A DNA stretch of 14,569 nucleotides, from positions 1 to 14,569 of the forward strand of contig DATKDF010000100.1 in NCBI GenBank assembly GCA_035512795.1. The letters run 5' to 3'. This DNA comes from DATKDF01 sp035512795. Its GTDB lineage: Bacteria > Acidobacteriota > Vicinamibacteria > Vicinamibacterales > SCN-69-37. The notes beneath the pieces are model-generated. The model did no database searches. It was not told the origin of the DNA and saw nothing but the letters and a program-made list of their open reading frames with translations. Each line of letters begins with the position of its first letter. The stretch's first letter is position 1. Made by a program: the position numbers and the translations under genes. Positions 1 to 8,688 of the stretch are shown piece after piece.

Positions 1-624
1 CCGGTCGACGTTCTTGTGGGGCTTGATGTTGCCGGTGTAAAGGATGAACGGCGACGTGAGCATGTAGCGATCGCGTACCCGCTCGACGGCCTCCGGGTCG
101 GGTGCACTCGCCAGCCGGGTGTCGAGCCCGTTGTAGATGACCTCGACCTTCTCGTTCGGAACGCCGAGGCACGACAGGATGTCGCGCTTCGAGGCGTTCG
201 AGACGGTGAGCACCCGGGTCGCCCGGCGGGCCGCGGTGGTCATGACCGACCGGGCGTAGGCGTAGGCCGCCCGATTGGGCAGATACTGCGGGAACCGCAG
301 ATGAATACAGTCGTGAATCGTCACGACGTACGGCCGGGGCGTCAGCGGGGACACGACGTAGTGCGGCGCGTGAAACAGATCCACGCGGGCCCGCCGGAGG
401 GCCAGCGGCATCGTGACCTGCTCGGTGAGCGAGTAGTGGCGGGCCTTGACGACGATCGTCTCGAACCGAGCGCTCTGCGCCCGAAGGCCTTCGGCGTCCT
501 CGGCCCGGCAGAGCAGGACGTACGTATGCCCGCCATCCTGACGCGCCAGTTCGCTCAGGATGTTGCGGACGTAGGTCCCGATACCGTAGTCGTGAAGCTT
601 GCGCGCGTCGAGGGCGATTCGCAC
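1..624 (-). CDS. GT4-family glycosyltransferase, 3' end cut off by window edge
   Basis: The minus-strand frame gives 208 residues from a GTG start at 624 and stays open to base 1, so the C-terminal half lies outside the window. The N-terminus MRIALDARKLHDYGIGTYV is the usual opening of GT-B fold GT4 enzymes, with the glycine-rich GIGTYV acceptor-side loop. A VTIHDCIHLRFP stretch and LTVSNASKRDI follow, both typical of the N-terminal Rossmann domain. YTGNIKPHKN near residue 200 begins the nucleotide-sugar-binding domain. The EX7E motif would be downstream and cannot be checked. Such enzymes transfer a sugar from a nucleotide donor to a growing surface glycan, on the cytoplasmic face. The donor and acceptor cannot be told from sequence. 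It is the fourth gene of a leftward glycosyltransferase run, 65 bp after the GT2 gene. No convincing Shine-Dalgarno site precedes the GTG; the start rests on the conserved N-terminus. Confidence 0.9.
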   Translation of the reverse strand, partial: MRIALDARKLHDYGIGTYVRNILSELARQDGGHTYVLLCRAEDAEGLRAQSARFETIVVKARHYSLTEQVTMPLALRRARVDLFHAPHYVVSPLTPRPYVVTIHDCIHLRFPQYLPNRAAYAYARSVMTTAARRATRVLTVSNASKRDILSCLGVPNEKVEVIYNGLDTRLASAPDPEAVERVRDRYMLTSPFILYTGNIKPHKNVDR

Positions 625-671
625 GGGTGTTCGCCCGTTGATTCTAGCCCGCGGCGAACACGTCCGGTCCA
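623..671 (-). promoter_or_regulatory. Inverted repeat and possible promoter before the truncated GT4 gene
   Basis: The 65-bp gap between two glycosyltransferase genes contains a perfect 9-bp inverted repeat, GTGTTCGCC at 627-635 and GGCGAACAC at 653-661, with a 17-nt spacer. Within the spacer, reading leftward, is TAGAAT (646-641), a 5/6 match to a -10 box. The best -35 is TGGACC (671-666), a 4/6 match at a long 19-bp spacing. In RNA, the start-proximal arm could instead form a 5-bp hairpin ACGGG/CCCGU (638-634 with 627-623) that includes the first two bases of the GTG start. The repeat is seen directly; a role as operator or RNA switch is inference. Confidence 0.35.
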
Positions 672-689
672 GCGCGAGGGCCGCCGGTC

Positions 690-1508
690 CTACGGCACGT
701 CCCGGCCCCTGGCCTGCTTCCAGCGTCGCAACAGACCCGCCCATCGCGGCCGGTGCTTCTCGTAGAAGAGACGGTGGCTGCGGTCGTAGTGGGCGCGGCC
801 GGCGCCGGCCATCGCCGAGGTCGACCGGCCGCGCGCGTGGATGACCTCGGCGACCGGGCTGAAGAGAATCCGGCCGCCGCGCGCGCGGAGGGCCGCACAC
901 AGGTCGACGTCCTCCTCGTACATGAAGAAGCGCTCGTCGAACAAACCGGCGTCGACGACCGCCTCACGCCGGACCAGGCAGCAGGCCGCGGTGACCCAGT
1001 CCACGGTTCGTTCGCGCCCGAGGAGACGTGCCACGTGGCGCCGCGCCAGACGCGCCGACGACCGTGCCAGCCGTTGGCGGAGCCACTGGCGGGCCTCACC
1101 GGACGGCGAGAGCATGGGGCCGAACGACACCTCGGGTCGGCCGTCGGTATCGACCAGCCGGGGACCGAGCGCAACGGCGCCGGTGGCCTCGAGGCGGGCG
1201 GCCATGCGTTCGATGGCACCGGCCGGCACGACGGTATCCGGGTTGAGGAGCAGCACGAGCGGCGACGTCGCCCGGCGAATGCCCACGTTGTTGGCCGCCC
1301 CGAAGCCGACGTTGGTGTCGAGGGCCGTGAGGTCAACCGCCGGGAAGTCGGCTTGAACCATCGCGGGCGTCCCGTCGGTCGATGCGTTGTCGACCACGAC
1401 GATGTGCGCGACCGGCCCTGCGCGCGCGGCGGCGAGTGATGCCAGACATCGCGCCAGATCCTCCCGGGTGTTGAAACTGACGATGACGACGTCGATCCGG
1501 GGCGTCAT
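690..1508 (-). CDS. GT2-family glycosyltransferase, rhamnosyltransferase-like
   Basis: This 272-residue GT-A fold glycosyltransferase resembles the bacterial GT2 group that includes rhamnosyltransferases of O-antigen pathways. Motifs in order are: DVVIVSFNT near the N-terminus; VVVDNASTDGT around residues 37-47, which binds the nucleotide; NVGFGAANN at 66-74; NPDTVV at 89-94, the DXD-like metal site; WVTAACCLVRR at 171-181; FDERFFMYEEDVDLC at 190-204, with the catalytic-base acidic cluster; and H224. No membrane segments are visible, so it should act at the inner face of the membrane. The frame stays open far upstream into the preceding gene, but the ATG at 1508 overlaps that gene's stop by 4 bp (ATGA) and gives the canonical N-terminus. 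The donor sugar is unproven. Confidence 0.92.
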   Translation of the reverse strand: MTPRIDVVIVSFNTREDLARCLASLAAARAGPVAHIVVVDNASTDGTPAMVQADFPAVDLTALDTNVGFGAANNVGIRRATSPLVLLLNPDTVVPAGAIERMAARLEATGAVALGPRLVDTDGRPEVSFGPMLSPSGEARQWLRQRLARSSARLARRHVARLLGRERTVDWVTAACCLVRREAVVDAGLFDERFFMYEEDVDLCAALRARGGRILFSPVAEVIHARGRSTSAMAGAGRAHYDRSHRLFYEKHRPRWAGLLRRWKQARGRDVP

Positions 1509-2599
1509 GCGTGTGCGGCTCGCACGAGCGTCTCCCGGACGATGGCGGCCGTCGTCGACCAGGGCCGGCGCGCGGCCTGTCGTTGCCCCTCGGCCAGAAG
1601 CGCTGCTCGTGCTGGTCGATCGGTCAAGAGGGTTGCGAGTGCGTCGCCAATCCCGGCGGGCGTCGGCGCGACGAACCTCGCGCCCGTGCCATAGACCTCG
1701 CGCGACAGGGGCGTGTCGAGCACGATTGCCGGCGCCCCATGGGCGATGGCCTCGAACGGCGTCAGGCCGAAGCCCTCGTAGTCGGACAGGAACGCGAAGA
1801 CCCGGGCGCGGCCGTACCAGCCGTCCCGTTCCTCGTCGGTCACCCACGCATGCCACTCGACACGGTGCTCGACGCCCAGTGTTCGGGCGATTGCCACCGG
1901 GTCTACCGGGGGATGCGTGCGGTTGGCGCCGATGAGCACGAGACGGGCGTCGGGCACCTGGCGTGCGGCGATCGCGAAGCCTCGGATCAAATCGGGAATC
2001 CGCCGGCGGGTGAACAGCGATCCGACGTACAGCACGATGGGCGCCCGTTCCCCTGAGGGCGCGGGTGTGATCGGGGCCGGCGCACCGTTCGGCGCGACGA
2101 CAATCCTGTCGGGTGGCACACCGAGCCGGCTGACGATCTCGGCCTTCGAGAACGCCGACACGGTCAGCACGACCGCGGCCCGCCTGGCGGAGCGGCGCGT
2201 CAGCCACCGGCGGCGAAATCCCTCGCGCCACGAGAACCACTCCGGGTGGGCCATGAACGAGACGTCGTGCACCGTGAGCACCGTCGGGCACCGGACGCGC
2301 AGCGGTGCCGTATAGGCGGGAGCGAAGAGGACGTCAGGCCGCAGCCGCCGGGTGGCACTGGCCAGGCGGGTCTGCTCCCACCAGGTCCCGGTCGCGCCAG
2401 GTTCGACAATCCAGTCGACGCGGTTGGCTGGCAGGTCGGTCGCAGCCTGCGGTTCGGTCGGCACAACGACCGAGAGGCGATCGACGCCGGGCGGGGTTGG
2501 CCAGGCTCGCAGGATCTCGACCAGGTAGCGGCCGACGCCGGTCGGCTGCCCGACCAGTTCGCGCCCGTCGATGGCCACGTGCAGCGGCGCGTCAGTCAC
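1505..2599 (-). CDS. GT4-family glycosyltransferase
   Basis: A complete 364-residue GT-B fold glycosyltransferase. HVAIDGRELVGQPTGVGRYL at the N-terminus carries the glycine loop; LTVHDVSFMAHPEW at 108-121 and LTVSAFSKAEI follow. The second domain opens with YVGSLFTRRR at 191-200. The EX7E pair is E275 and E283, in SDYEGFGLTPFEA. It likely adds one sugar of a surface polysaccharide from a nucleotide-sugar donor in the cytoplasm. The start is GTG at 2599, inside the last codons of the upstream gene (8-bp overlap), with GAAGGA two bases before it as a closely spaced Shine-Dalgarno site. Its stop overlaps the start of the GT2 gene, so the three genes are probably translated as a coupled set. Acceptor and linkage are unknown. 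Confidence 0.93.
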   Translation of the reverse strand: MTDAPLHVAIDGRELVGQPTGVGRYLVEILRAWPTPPGVDRLSVVVPTEPQAATDLPANRVDWIVEPGATGTWWEQTRLASATRRLRPDVLFAPAYTAPLRVRCPTVLTVHDVSFMAHPEWFSWREGFRRRWLTRRSARRAAVVLTVSAFSKAEIVSRLGVPPDRIVVAPNGAPAPITPAPSGERAPIVLYVGSLFTRRRIPDLIRGFAIAARQVPDARLVLIGANRTHPPVDPVAIARTLGVEHRVEWHAWVTDEERDGWYGRARVFAFLSDYEGFGLTPFEAIAHGAPAIVLDTPLSREVYGTGARFVAPTPAGIGDALATLLTDRPARAALLAEGQRQAARRPWSTTAAIVRETLVRAAHA

Positions 2600-3710
2600 G
2601 GTCCTTCAGTCGCCGCTCGACGGCCATGGCCCAGGCCTCGCGGATCTCTCTGGCGCTCTCGCGCCAGGTGAAGCGCTGAGCCTGCCGCCATCCCGCTTCA
2701 CGCATCCGGTCGCGCTCGGCCCGGTCGCCGACGACCGACCGAATCGCGTGCGCAAGGGCTTGGGCATCATCGGGGTCAATGAGCCGGCCGGCCGACTCGA
2801 CCACTTCGGGCAACGCGCCACGGTTGGCGGCGATCACGGGAATGCCACGCGTCATGGCCTCGAGCGCGGGAATGCCAAACCCCTCGGTGTGAGACGGGAT
2901 CACGAGGACGAGCGCGCGGTCGTAGACCTCGAGGCGGCGGTCCGGATCGATGTAGCCGGGCAGATCGACCCAGCCGGCGAGCGGTGGTCGCCCGATGCGC
3001 TCCATGAGGGGGGCTGCCGCCGCACCGGCCCGACCGGCCAGCAGCAGGCGCGGCACCGGTCCGGCCGCGTGGGCGCGCAGCTGCTCATAGGCGTCGAGCA
3101 GCACGGCCAGGTTCTTGCGTGGTTCGATGGAGCCCAGAAACAGGATGACGCCATCGGCCGGCTCGGTCAGCCGGCGTGACCAGTCAGGCGCGCCGGGCGA
3201 GCACACCGTGAGGCGCGACTCAGGGACGCCGAGCCGGTTGGTCACCTGTCGGGCTGTGTGCCGCGAGACGGCGATGACATGGTCGGCCCGGAGCGCGTGC
3301 GGGGCCGCGAGCGACGGGTAGTCGCGCCGAATCTCGGCGTGCGTCCGGTCGGGATGATCCAGAAAGTCGAGATCGTGCACGGTCACCACGCGGGCGGCCC
3401 GGCGGGCCGGCATCAGCAGGGGATGCCCTGAGTGCACGATGTCGAAGGGGCCGCCTGCCAGCGATTCGGCCGATGGCCAGCCGAGCCGGTGCCAGGCGAG
3501 ATTGAGCAGCTGCACCGGAATCCGTCGGTCGACCGTGCGCGTCCCGGGGACGGCGCTCGGACTCAAGCGGTCCTTCCAGGATGCCGAAAAGAGCGTCACG
3601 GACTCGTCCGGCTGGGCCGTGGCGGCCAGCGCCCGCGCCAGCTCGTGGACGTATTCACCAACGCCGGTCCGGTTGCGCAGGGCAGGTCGATAGTCGAGCA
3701 GGATTCGCAC
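2592..3710 (-). CDS. GT4-family glycosyltransferase, first gene of leftward operon
   Basis: A complete 372-residue GT-B fold glycosyltransferase. The N-terminal domain shows MRILLDYRPA, RTGVGEYVHELARAL and VHDLDFLDHP (111-120). The donor-binding domain opens with FLGSIEPRKN at 191-200, whose Arg and Lys normally contact the nucleotide diphosphate. The EX7E motif is E276 and E284 in HTEGFGIPALEAM, followed by RGIPVIAANRGALPEVV. This is close to the mannosyl- or rhamnosyl-transferase type common in O-antigen and exopolysaccharide clusters, but specificity cannot be read from sequence. The start is GTG at 3710; no good Shine-Dalgarno site lies upstream. It diverges from ugd across a 174-bp region and probably leads the leftward transcript, although I see no convincing promoter for that direction. 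Confidence 0.93.
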   Translation of the reverse strand: MRILLDYRPALRNRTGVGEYVHELARALAATAQPDESVTLFSASWKDRLSPSAVPGTRTVDRRIPVQLLNLAWHRLGWPSAESLAGGPFDIVHSGHPLLMPARRAARVVTVHDLDFLDHPDRTHAEIRRDYPSLAAPHALRADHVIAVSRHTARQVTNRLGVPESRLTVCSPGAPDWSRRLTEPADGVILFLGSIEPRKNLAVLLDAYEQLRAHAAGPVPRLLLAGRAGAAAAPLMERIGRPPLAGWVDLPGYIDPDRRLEVYDRALVLVIPSHTEGFGIPALEAMTRGIPVIAANRGALPEVVESAGRLIDPDDAQALAHAIRSVVGDRAERDRMREAGWRQAQRFTWRESAREIREAWAMAVERRLKDRD

Positions 3711-3729
3711 GAGTGGGCCGGCTGGGACT

Positions 3730-3813
3730 CTATCAAGGGCAGAGGGCAGAGGGCAGAGGACAGAGGGGATGCGGGTCCGCGCCGGACGGGTGGTTGCTGC
3801 AAGTCCTTGATAG
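3730..3813. repeat. 84-bp segment bounded by 9-bp inverted repeats
   Basis: CTATCAAGG at 3730-3738 and CCTTGATAG at 3805-3813 are perfect inverted copies separated by 66 bp, in the intergenic region between two divergent genes. The 7-bp tandem repeat lies inside the left half. No flanking target-site duplication is visible and there is no coding capacity. It may be a small nonautonomous element, a pair of binding half-sites, or coincidence. Confidence 0.4.
3737..3764. repeat. 7-bp tandem repeat, four copies
   Basis: Three exact copies of GGGCAGA (3737-3743, 3744-3750, 3751-3757) and one copy with a single change, GGACAGA (3758-3764), lie head to tail. On the other strand they read TCTGCCC. 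The run begins 27 bp upstream of the leftward GT4 start and lies about 60 bp before the ugd promoter. It is purine-rich on the plus strand and prone to length change by slippage. Confidence 0.85.
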
Positions 3814-3821
3814 GCAAGCGA

Positions 3822-3851
3822 TTGACAGAATTTTCGGGTGCGTGCTACTTT
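3822..3851 (+). promoter_or_regulatory. Sigma70-type promoter for ugd
   Basis: A perfect -35 box TTGACA (3822-3827) is followed after 18 bp by TACTTT (3846-3851). The -10 box matches only three of six consensus bases, but it is preceded by TGC (3843-3845), giving an extended -10. Transcription would start near 3858 and leave a leader of about 27 nt containing the Shine-Dalgarno site GAGGGA (3869-3874), ten bases before the ugd ATG. This AT-richer patch stands out in a GC-rich window. It is the only convincing promoter I see for the ten-gene rightward unit. Confidence 0.65.
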
Positions 3852-3884
3852 TGGGAGTTTTCACCTGCGAGGGATGGGTCGTTC

Positions 3885-5186
3885 ATGAGGATTGCGGTCA
3901 TCGGTACGGGGTATGTCGGTCTGGTGGTCGGCGCGTGTTTCGCCGAGACGGGCAACGACGTGATCTGCGTCGACAAGGACGCCGAGAAGGTCCGGGCGCT
4001 GCGGCGCGGGAGGATTCCGATTTACGAGCCTGGGCTCGAGGAACTGGTACGCCGGAACCGCCTCGAGAAGCGCCTGGTCTTCACGACCCGGTTGCCCGAG
4101 GCGGTCAAGCGGTCGGAGATCATCTTCATTGCGGTCGGAACCCCGACCGGGGAGGACGGCTCGGCAGACCTGAAGCACGTCCTCGGTGCGGCGCGTGAAG
4201 TGGCCCGCAGTATGAACGGCTACAAGGTCATCGTCGACAAGAGCACGGTGCCTGCCGGTACGTCGGATCTGGTGCGGGATGTCGTCCGCCGCGAGACGAC
4301 CCACCCGTTCAGCGTGGTCGCCAACCCCGAGTTCCTGAAGCAGGGCGCGGCCGTCGAGGACTTCCTCAAGCCCGACCGTGTGGTCATCGGCGCCACCGAC
4401 GAGCGCGCCGCCGAGTTGATGACCGAACTCTACCGGCCGTTCACGCGGACCGGCGCGCCCATCATGGTGATGGACTGCGCGAGCGCCGAACTGGCCAAGT
4501 ATGCCGCCAACGCGATGCTCGCGACGCGCATCTCGTTCATGAACGAAGTCGCCAATGTCTGCGATCGGTTCGGCGCCGATGTCGATCAGGTCCGGCGTGC
4601 CGTGGCGTCCGACCGGCGGATCGGACCGGCGTTTCTGTTTCCGGGTGTTGGGTACGGCGGCAGCTGCTTTCCGAAGGACGTCAAGGCGATCGTGAAGTTC
4701 TCGGCCGACAAGAAGTACCGCTTCCGCATCCTCGAGGCCGTCGAGGCCGTCAACGAGACGCAGAAGGCCCGCCTGCTCGAGAAGCTGGACCGGCACTTCG
4801 GCAAGTCCCTCAAGGGCAAGCGCATCGCGGTCTGGGGTCTGTCGTTCAAGCCGCGGACCGACGACATGCGCGAGGCTCCGTCGGTGCTGACGATCGAAGG
4901 CCTGCTCAAGCGCGGCGCGAAAGTGACGGCCTTCGACCCGGAGGCGCGCGACGTCGCACGGCGGATCTTCGGCCGGCGCATCCAGTACGCGTCGGGGGCC
5001 TACGATGCGCTCAAGGGCGCCGACGCGCTGGTGATTATCACCGAGTGGAACGAGTTCCGTGAGCCGGACTTCGTCAAGATGAAGAAGCTGATGAGGCAGC
5101 CGGTGATTATCGATGGCCGGAACATCTACGAGCCGTCCCAGCTGCGCGATCTCGGCTTCACCTACTCCTCGATCGGCCGTCCATGA
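3885..5186 (+). CDS. ugd: UDP-glucose 6-dehydrogenase
   Basis: Oxidises UDP-glucose to UDP-glucuronate with two NAD+, supplying a precursor for acidic polysaccharides. The 433-residue protein has the family's usual length. It begins with the NAD-binding GTGYVG loop (7-12). AVGTPTGEDG (83-92), KSTVPAGT (119-126) and NPEFLKQGAAVEDF (147-160) follow. The catalytic pair is K205 in AELAKYAANA and nucleophile C261 in GYGGSCFPKD. GLSFKPRTDDMREAPS marks the C-terminal UDP-binding domain. The reading frame is open back to 3432, but the ATG at 3885 places the Rossmann motif at the very N-terminus, has a Shine-Dalgarno site, and follows a promoter. It opens the rightward unit and overlaps galE by 4 bp, pairing two enzymes that draw on the same UDP-glucose pool. 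Confidence 0.97.
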   Translation: MRIAVIGTGYVGLVVGACFAETGNDVICVDKDAEKVRALRRGRIPIYEPGLEELVRRNRLEKRLVFTTRLPEAVKRSEIIFIAVGTPTGEDGSADLKHVLGAAREVARSMNGYKVIVDKSTVPAGTSDLVRDVVRRETTHPFSVVANPEFLKQGAAVEDFLKPDRVVIGATDERAAELMTELYRPFTRTGAPIMVMDCASAELAKYAANAMLATRISFMNEVANVCDRFGADVDQVRRAVASDRRIGPAFLFPGVGYGGSCFPKDVKAIVKFSADKKYRFRILEAVEAVNETQKARLLEKLDRHFGKSLKGKRIAVWGLSFKPRTDDMREAPSVLTIEGLLKRGAKVTAFDPEARDVARRIFGRRIQYASGAYDALKGADALVIITEWNEFREPDFVKMKKLMRQPVIIDGRNIYEPSQLRDLGFTYSSIGRP

Positions 5187-6202
5187 GCGTCGTGCTCGTC
5201 AGCGGCGGCGCCGGCTACGTCGGCAGCCATGCCGTCCAGGCGCTGGCGGCGGCGGGGCACGACGTGGTGGTCTACGACAACCTGTCGGCCGGGCACCGCG
5301 AGGCGGTGGACCGGATTGCGGCGGTCTTTCCGGCGCGGTCGGTCCGCCTCGTCACCGGTGACATTCTGGATCGGGACGCGCTGGCGTCGGCGCTGGCCTC
5401 GTCGGGGGCCACGGCCGTCATGCACTTCGCGGCGCGGCTCCTGGTCGGCGAGTCGGTGCGGGAGCCGCTCGCCTACTACCGCACGAACGTCACCGGCACG
5501 CTCACGCTCATCGACGCCGCGGTCGCGGCCGGGGTCGGCCAGTTCATCTTCTCGTCGACCGCCGCGACGTTCGGGGAGCCCGAGCGGGTGCCGATTGACG
5601 AAGCCCATCCGCAGCGACCGATCAACAGCTACGGCGAGACCAAGCTGGCCGTCGAACGCGCGCTGCCGCACGTCGAGCGTGCCACGGGCCTGCGATTCGT
5701 GATCCTGCGCTACTTCAACGCCGCGGGCGCCGATCCGGACGGCCGTCTTGGCGAAGACCACGATCCGGAGGAGCACCTGATTCCCCTGGCGATCCGGGCC
5801 GCCGGCGGGGGACGCGCGCTGACGGTCTTCGGCGACGACTACGACACGCCCGACGGCACGTGCGTCCGCGACTACATCCACGTGTCCGACCTGGCCGACG
5901 CCCATCTGCGAGCGCTCGATCGGCTGGCGTCAGGCGGCGCCTCGGCAGCCTACAATCTGGGCGGCGGTGATGGCATGACGGTCCGGCAAGTGATCGACGA
6001 AGTGGCGCGAGTCACGGGGCGGCCGGTGCCGCACGCGGTCGGGCCGCGGCGGCCTGGCGATCCGGCGCGGCTCGTGGCGTCGAATGCACGCGCGCGGGCC
6101 GAGCTGGGGTGGCGCCCGTCGCGCCGCCTCGACGCCATCGTGGAGACGGCCTGGCGCTGGCACGATCGGCACCCGGACGGATATCGGTCGGCCGCTCGCT
6201 GA
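5183..6202 (+). CDS. galE: UDP-glucose 4-epimerase
   Basis: Interconverts UDP-glucose and UDP-galactose by transient oxidation at C4 with tightly bound NAD+. It has 339 residues, close to the 338 of the E. coli enzyme. The extended-SDR signature is complete: GGAGYVGSH (8-16) for NAD, D60 in TGDILD, HFAAR (81-85), the SST at 124-126, and the catalytic Y150-GET-K154. RYFNAAGADPDGRLGE and the later DGTCVRDYIHVSDLADAH are hallmark GalE segments. Activity on N-acetylated sugars or on UDP-glucuronate cannot be excluded, the latter because ugd is the overlapping neighbour. The start ATG overlaps the ugd stop (ATGA), with no clear Shine-Dalgarno site, so translation is probably coupled. Confidence 0.95.
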   Translation: MSVVLVSGGAGYVGSHAVQALAAAGHDVVVYDNLSAGHREAVDRIAAVFPARSVRLVTGDILDRDALASALASSGATAVMHFAARLLVGESVREPLAYYRTNVTGTLTLIDAAVAAGVGQFIFSSTAATFGEPERVPIDEAHPQRPINSYGETKLAVERALPHVERATGLRFVILRYFNAAGADPDGRLGEDHDPEEHLIPLAIRAAGGGRALTVFGDDYDTPDGTCVRDYIHVSDLADAHLRALDRLASGGASAAYNLGGGDGMTVRQVIDEVARVTGRPVPHAVGPRRPGDPARLVASNARARAELGWRPSRRLDAIVETAWRWHDRHPDGYRSAAR

Positions 6203-6211
6203 GGAGGGACC

Positions 6212-6918
<707 letters not shown>

Positions 6919-6922
<4 letters not shown>

Positions 6923-8688
6923 ACGAATTCCTGCGCCTGCTGCGGTACGCGGCCCCGTACCGGGGGCGACTGGTGGTCGCCCTCGTGGCGATGGTCGTCT
7001 ACGCCGGCGGACAGGGGTGGATGGGCTGGCTCGTCAAGCCGATCTTCGACGACGCGCTGCAACCGGAAGCGGCCGGCCCGGAGGGCTGGCCCGTCGCGTG
7101 GCTCGCGGCGGCGATTCTGAGTGCGTACCTGCTCAAGGGCCTGGGCGCCTACGTGTCGGGCTACCTGATGACCGACGTCGGACAGCGGGTCGTCCGCGAC
7201 CTGCGCGGCCGCCTGTTCCGGCACATCCTCAATCAGTCGGCGGCCTTCTTCAGCCGGCGCACGTCAGGCCAGCTCCTGTCGCGCGTGACGAACGACGTCA
7301 TGCAGGTGCAGTTGGCGGTCTCCGAGACCGTGGGGGATCTGATCCGCGAATCGCTGGCGCTCGGGTTCTGGATCGGCCTGATGTTCTATTGGGACTGGCG
7401 GCTGGCGCTCGTCGTGCTGACCGCCACCCCCCTCGTGATCTATCCGCTGGTGCGGCTCGGCCAGCGCGTGCGCAGCCGGACGAAGCGCAGCCAGGAAGAC
7501 CAGGAGGTGCTGACGCACCGCGCGAACGAGGCGTTCACCGGCCATCGTGTGGTCAAGGCCTTCTCGGCCGAGGGGCGCGAGTCGACGCGCTTCGACGAGG
7601 CCGCTGCCCAGCTTTACCGCACCAACCTGCGGGTGGTCCGCGTGGTCTCGCTTCTGCCGCCGCTGATGGAGCTGATTGGCGGCCTCGCGCTGGTCGGCGC
7701 CCTCTGGTACGGCAGCGGACAGATTGCGTCCGGGACGCTGACCCCGGGCGAGTTTTCGGCCTTCCTGTTCGCGGCGTTCATGATGTACGCCCCCATCAAG
7801 AAGTTGAGCCGTGTCAACGCCAGCCTGCAGCAGGCGATCGCCGCCGCCGAGCGTCTCTTCGAGATGCTCGACACTCACACCGAGGTGACCGACCGGCCGG
7901 GCGCCCCGGCGTTGCCCCGGCTGGCGCGCGAGGTCGCCTTCGAGGACGTGGGCTTCGCCTACGAGGACGAGCCGGGCCGGTTCGTCCTACGGCACGTCAG
8001 CTTCAGCGCGGGCGCCGGACAGGTCGTGGCCATCGTCGGCCTGAGCGGCGCGGGCAAGACGACGCTGGCCAATCTGCTTCCACGGTTTTACGACGTCGTC
8101 GAGGGGCGGATCACCGTGGACGGCACGGATATCCGCGAAGTCTCGCTCGCGTCGCTGCGGTCGCAGATCGCCCTGGTCACCCAGGACACGGTCCTCTTTG
8201 ACGACTCAGTGGCGGCCAATATCGCGTACGGCCTGCCCGGCGCGCCCCCGTCGGCCATCGAGGGGGCCGCGCGCGCGGCCCATGCGCACGAGTTCATCGA
8301 CCGCCTGCCCGATCGGTACGACACCCACATCGGCGAGCGCGGTCAGCGCCTGTCGGGCGGCCAGCGCCAGCGGCTGGCCATCGCCCGCGCGATCCTCACC
8401 GACTCACCGCTGCTCATCCTGGACGAAGCGACATCGGCACTCGACGCCGAATCGGAGCTGCTCGTCCAGGATGCGCTCGCCAACCTGATGCGCAACCGGA
8501 CGACCATCGTCATCGCGCACCGGTTGTCGACCGTGCGGCGTGCCGACCTGATTGTGGCGCTCGAGAACGGGCGCGTGGCCGAAACCGGCACCCACGACAC
8601 GCTCGTGGATCGGGCCGGCGGCGTCTATGCGAAGCTTTATGCCCTGCAGGCGTTCGGCGACGAGGGCCCGCCAGGAGGATCCGCGTGA
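6919..8688 (+). CDS. msbA: MsbA-type ABC exporter, fused membrane and ATPase domains
   Basis: A 589-residue half-transporter that would act as a homodimer in the inner membrane, flipping lipid A core or a related lipid-linked molecule. The first ~310 residues form the six-helix ABC exporter domain, with hydrophobic segments near 18-32, 58-75, 147-160 and 163-180 and a pair after 245. The ATPase domain has Walker A GLSGAGKTT (374-382), Q-loop Q422, signature LSGGQ (478-482), Walker B LLILDE (498-503) and switch H534. I chose the GTG at 6919, which overlaps the glycosyltransferase stop as GTGA; an upstream in-frame GTG at 6889 would add ten residues with no support. Assignment to lipid A export rather than another lipid or drug is from overall resemblance and the envelope-gene neighbours. 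Confidence 0.9.

Noticed and set aside
16..765. 249-codon plus-strand open frame opposite the truncated GT4 gene
   Set aside because: It runs across the intergenic gap and the end of the GT2 gene with no motif; the minus strand encodes clear glycosyltransferase sequence.
1509..2291. Upstream extension of the GT2 frame making a 533-residue protein
   Set aside because: The extra segment overlaps the GT4 gene in another frame and has no domain. The ATG at 1508 gives the standard GT2 start.
3432..3884. N-terminal extension of the ugd frame, or a fused upstream domain
   Set aside because: The extension lies opposite the GT4 gene and across the promoter. The Rossmann motif belongs at the N-terminus, reached from the ATG at 3885.
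3711..3884. Promoter for the leftward glycosyltransferase run
   Set aside because: TATCAA (3815-3731 region, minus strand copies at the inverted repeat arms) resembles a -10 box, but no acceptable -35 lies at a proper distance, so I do not list one.
3874..3888. Four-codon open frame whose stop overlaps the ugd ATG
   Set aside because: It could be a coupled leader peptide, but it sits at the Shine-Dalgarno site itself with no ribosome site of its own. Such a short frame is expected by chance.
3861..4796. 311-codon open frame antisense to ugd
   Set aside because: ugd on the plus strand has complete catalytic motifs, a promoter and a Shine-Dalgarno site. The antisense product shows nothing recognisable.
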